Shown here: piece after piece, positions 6,174 to 8,427 of the stretch
Numbering within the stretch: position 1 is the stretch's first letter
Layout: each line of letters begins with the position of its first letter
Assembly (NCBI GenBank): GCA_015228995.1
Contig: JADGCM010000074.1
Location: 1 to 8,427 of the forward strand
From: Magnetococcales bacterium
Lineage (GTDB): Bacteria > Pseudomonadota > Magnetococcia > Magnetococcales > JADGCH01
DNA length: 8,427 nt
Direction: 5' to 3'
Program-made: the position numbers and the translations under genes
The notes under the pieces: generated by a model
The model's database searches: none
Told to the model about the DNA's origin: nothing
Seen by the model: the letters and a program-made list of their open reading frames with translations, nothing else

Positions 6174-6839
6174 ATGGAAATACTTTTTGCGACCGATGCC
6201 AAAGGTCGTGTCATCAAGAGCGCCGAGCGCGTCGCTTTGTTACAAGAGATGCGCGACCATCTTGAGCGCTGTGGTGAGGTCCCTTTTGCCGTGCCGGCGG
6301 TACATGTCATGTTAGTGACCAGCACCGGACGGTTACGTTTGGTGCAGCGTGGCGATAAACCGGAAAACCCGTTTCGTTGGGATAAGACCGTCGGCGGCCA
6401 TGTCAACAGCACCGATCCTTCCCTGCCACGGTCCGTCTTCGACCTTAATGCCCGTCGCGAAATGGCTGAAGAAGTAGGTATTGATCAGGTCATCCTTGCC
6501 GAAGATGCGATCCAATACCAACGGCTGCTGCATGCCCAACAGCTCGACTTCAACCAGCAAGCACTCATTCGCTTGATTGATCATGACCCCTGGCAGGCTT
6601 CGTTGCGTTATGACCGCCAAGGTAAAACTTGGTTGAAACGAGGCAATATCGCCGTCTATGCTGGCGTTTACGATGGGCCACTACGCTTTGTTGATGGGGA
6701 GGCCCAGGCCAGCCGCGATATAGCCGCTACCGAGCTGTGGGAGGCCCTTCGTACCACACCTTGGCACTACACCGATGACATGCGTGTCCTGTTGGAACGC
6801 TATTATTTTCTTCTACAATCAGGATTGTCGCCGTCATGA
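6174..6839 (+). CDS. NUDIX-fold protein with atypical Nudix box, substrate unknown
   Basis: A 221-residue soluble protein of the Nudix superfamily, whose members hydrolyse nucleoside diphosphates linked to other groups or, in the Idi branch, isomerise IPP. The core reads HVMLVTSTGRLRLVQRG (44-60), FRWDKTVGGHV (68-77) and REMAEEVGI (95-103), which fits the REUxEExGU half of the Nudix box. The first half is unusual: the G75-to-R95 distance is six residues longer than GX5EX7RE allows, and the usual Glu is a serine (S87). The opening ATDAKGRVIKSAER and the TVGGHV segment resemble the YfcD/Idi-like branch, but the active-site cysteine of type 1 Idi (CGHP context) is not present at that place. Downstream, LIDHDPWQAS and WLKRGNIAVYAGVY make an extra alpha/beta section. 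It begins 14 nt after mpl and its TGA overlaps the typA ATG as ATGA. Substrate and pathway cannot be named from sequence. Confidence 0.82.
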   Translation: MEILFATDAKGRVIKSAERVALLQEMRDHLERCGEVPFAVPAVHVMLVTSTGRLRLVQRGDKPENPFRWDKTVGGHVNSTDPSLPRSVFDLNARREMAEEVGIDQVILAEDAIQYQRLLHAQQLDFNQQALIRLIDHDPWQASLRYDRQGKTWLKRGNIAVYAGVYDGPLRFVDGEAQASRDIAATELWEALRTTPWHYTDDMRVLLERYYFLLQSGLSPS

Positions 6840-8427
6840 TCGATAAATTACGTAACATCGCCATCATCGCCCATGTCGATCACGGCAAAACCACTTTGGT
6901 TGATCGTCTGTTACAACAATCTGGTACCATGGACGAGCGCAAGCTGATGCCGGAGCGGGTGATGGACTCCAATGACCTGGAACGGGAACGCGGCATCACC
7001 ATCTTGGCGAAGAACACCGCTATCAATTGGGGCCCGTACCGGATTAATATCGTCGATACCCCTGGGCATGCTGACTTTGGCGGTGAGGTAGAGCGGGTGC
7101 TCTCAATGGTTGATTCGGTGTTGCTGCTGGTAGATGCCGTGGAAGGACCGATGCCGCAGACCCGTTTTGTCACCCGCAAGACTTTTGACATGGGTTTTCG
7201 CCCCATCGTGGTGATCAATAAGGTGGATCGTCCAGGGGCACGCATCGATTGGGTGCTGGACCAAACGTTTGAACTATTTGACCGTTTAGGTGCTACCGAT
7301 GAACAGCTTGACTTCCCGGTAATTTACGCCTCTGGTTTGCAGGGTTTCGCCAGCCGCGACCCGGAAGTGCGCAGTGGTGATATGACACCGCTGTTTGAGG
7401 CAATTGTGGCGCACGTCCCTCCCCCTATGGTCGACATGACGCGGCCGTTTCAGCTGCGCGTTTCATCACTTGATTATGACAGTTACGTGGGCTTGATCGG
7501 TATCGGACGGGTGCAGCGTGGCCGTGTCCAACCCAATACCCAAGTCACCGTTGTCGATCCCCAGGGTAACCGTCGCTCTGGCCGCGTCTTACAAATATTT
7601 GGTTTTCTAGGTCTGACGCGCATTGAAATGGCGGAAGCACGTGCGGGAGATATCATTGCTTTCAACGGCATCGAAAAACTGGGCATTTCGGACACATTGT
7701 GCCACCCGGACCACGTCGAAGCCATGCCACCCCTAACCGTTGATGAACCCACCGTCACCATGACCTTCCAAGTCAACACCTCCCCCATGGCAGGGCAAGA
7801 GGGTAAATTCGTCACCAGCCGCAAGCTCAGAGAACGCTTGCTCCGTGAATTGGAGTATAACGTCGCGTTGCGCCTGGAAGAAATGGACGATCCCGATAAA
7901 TTCCGTGTCTCTGGCCGCGGCGAATTGCATCTCGGTATCCTGATCGAGAATATGCGCCGTGAAGGATTCGAGCTGGCTGTTTCCCGCCCTGAGGTAATCG
8001 TACGTATGATTGACGACGTCGCCCATGAACCATACGAGCAGGTAGCGGTCGATATCGATGAGGTTGACCAAGGTGGCGTCATGGAAGCACTGGGCCAGCG
8101 TCAAGGCGAGTTGACCAATATGCAGCCGGACGGTCGTGGCCGCACCCGACTTGATTACATGATGCCCGCACGGGGCTTGATTGGTTTCCTAGGCGAATTT
8201 CGCACCCTGACTTCTGGTAATGGGCTGCTATATCACGTTTTCGACCACTATGGTCCTATGGCCCGTTCAGCCATCGGCCAGCGCCGTAATGGCGTTCTGG
8301 TCTCCCGAGAACAAGGAAAAGCAGTAGGTTTTGCCCTGTTCAATTTACAAGAACGTGGACGGCTGTTTGTGGCGCCTGGCGATCCGGTCTACGAAGGCAT
8401 GCTGGTTGGGATCCACAGTCGTGACAA
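6836..8427 (+). CDS. typA: Ribosome-associated translational GTPase TypA/BipA, 3' truncated by window edge
   Basis: TypA (BipA) is an EF-G-like GTPase that binds the 70S ribosome and supports 50S assembly and growth under cold or other stress. The first 530 codons of about 605 are present. The GTPase domain has G1 AHVDHGKT (12-19; the A at the first position is typical of BipA), RERGITI in switch I (about 50-56), G3 DTPGHAD (74-80), G4 NKVD (128-131) and G5 YASG (164-167). Next come the beta-barrel domain (YDSYVGLIGIGRV), the EF-G-like domain (VSGRGELHLGILIENMRREGFEL) and the start of the BipA-specific C-terminal domain (LDYMMPARGLIGF, NGVLVSREQGKAVGFALF, GIHSRD at the edge). The start overlaps the NUDIX stop as ATGA, a typical sign of translational coupling; an AGGA at 6821-6824 is a weak ribosome binding site 11 nt away. 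The frame is open to the window end and matches E. coli BipA throughout. Confidence 0.97.
   Translation, partial: MIDKLRNIAIIAHVDHGKTTLVDRLLQQSGTMDERKLMPERVMDSNDLERERGITILAKNTAINWGPYRINIVDTPGHADFGGEVERVLSMVDSVLLLVDAVEGPMPQTRFVTRKTFDMGFRPIVVINKVDRPGARIDWVLDQTFELFDRLGATDEQLDFPVIYASGLQGFASRDPEVRSGDMTPLFEAIVAHVPPPMVDMTRPFQLRVSSLDYDSYVGLIGIGRVQRGRVQPNTQVTVVDPQGNRRSGRVLQIFGFLGLTRIEMAEARAGDIIAFNGIEKLGISDTLCHPDHVEAMPPLTVDEPTVTMTFQVNTSPMAGQEGKFVTSRKLRERLLRELEYNVALRLEEMDDPDKFRVSGRGELHLGILIENMRREGFELAVSRPEVIVRMIDDVAHEPYEQVAVDIDEVDQGGVMEALGQRQGELTNMQPDGRGRTRLDYMMPARGLIGFLGEFRTLTSGNGLLYHVFDHYGPMARSAIGQRRNGVLVSREQGKAVGFALFNLQERGRLFVAPGDPVYEGMLVGIHSRD

Noticed and set aside
6792..6819. Promoter-like TTGGAA, 16 nt spacer, TACAAT just upstream of typA
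   Set aside because: It lies within the NUDIX coding sequence and matches only 4/6 and 5/6 of the sigma-70 boxes. The expected transcript start would fall about 10 nt before the typA ATG, after the AGGA ribosome binding site. It could be chance; primer extension would decide.
7483..8082. 199-codon open frame on the minus strand inside typA
   Set aside because: It lies antisense to a region of typA that matches BipA throughout. Its translation is low-complexity, rich in Ser, Arg and Thr, as expected from a reversed coding strand, and shows no recognisable domain.

Overview
The window is a continuous run of eight genes, all on the + strand, from a Gram-negative bacterium. Peptidoglycan-recycling enzymes (AmpD, Mpl), a TolC-type outer-membrane channel, SpeA-type arginine decarboxylase and BipA/TypA together point to Pseudomonadota, most likely gammaproteobacterial or close to it. 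This taxonomy is inferred from gene content; no marker here fixes the genus. The DNA looks moderately GC-rich by eye (not computed).

Layout: 1-833 is the 3' part of guaA (GMP synthase), whose start lies outside the window. 824-2557 is speA, overlapping guaA by 10 nt. 2587-3927 is a TolC-family outer-membrane protein. 3942-4166 is a minimal stand-alone Nfu/NifU C-terminal-domain protein. 4141-4743 is an AmpD-type amidase and 4753-6159 is Mpl (murein tripeptide ligase). 6174-6839 is a NUDIX-fold protein, and 6836-8427 is typA/bipA, cut by the window end. No non-coding gap exceeds 29 nt. No terminator, RNA gene, insertion sequence, CRISPR array or repeat was found, so the genes are probably co-transcribed in long units, several of them translationally coupled.

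Functionally this is housekeeping DNA: the final step of GMP synthesis, entry to polyamine synthesis, outer-membrane export, Fe-S delivery, reuse of cell-wall peptides (AmpD releases the stem peptide and Mpl puts the tripeptide back on UDP-MurNAc), a Nudix protein of unknown substrate, and a ribosome-associated GTPase. The AmpD-Mpl pair is the only clear pathway link between neighbours.

I found no convincing undescribed multi-gene system. The points most worth a second look are a SpeA that has lost much of the helical-bundle insertion while keeping its catalytic motifs, a NUDIX protein with a stretched and incomplete Nudix box, and the adjacency and coupling of nfu, ampD and mpl.
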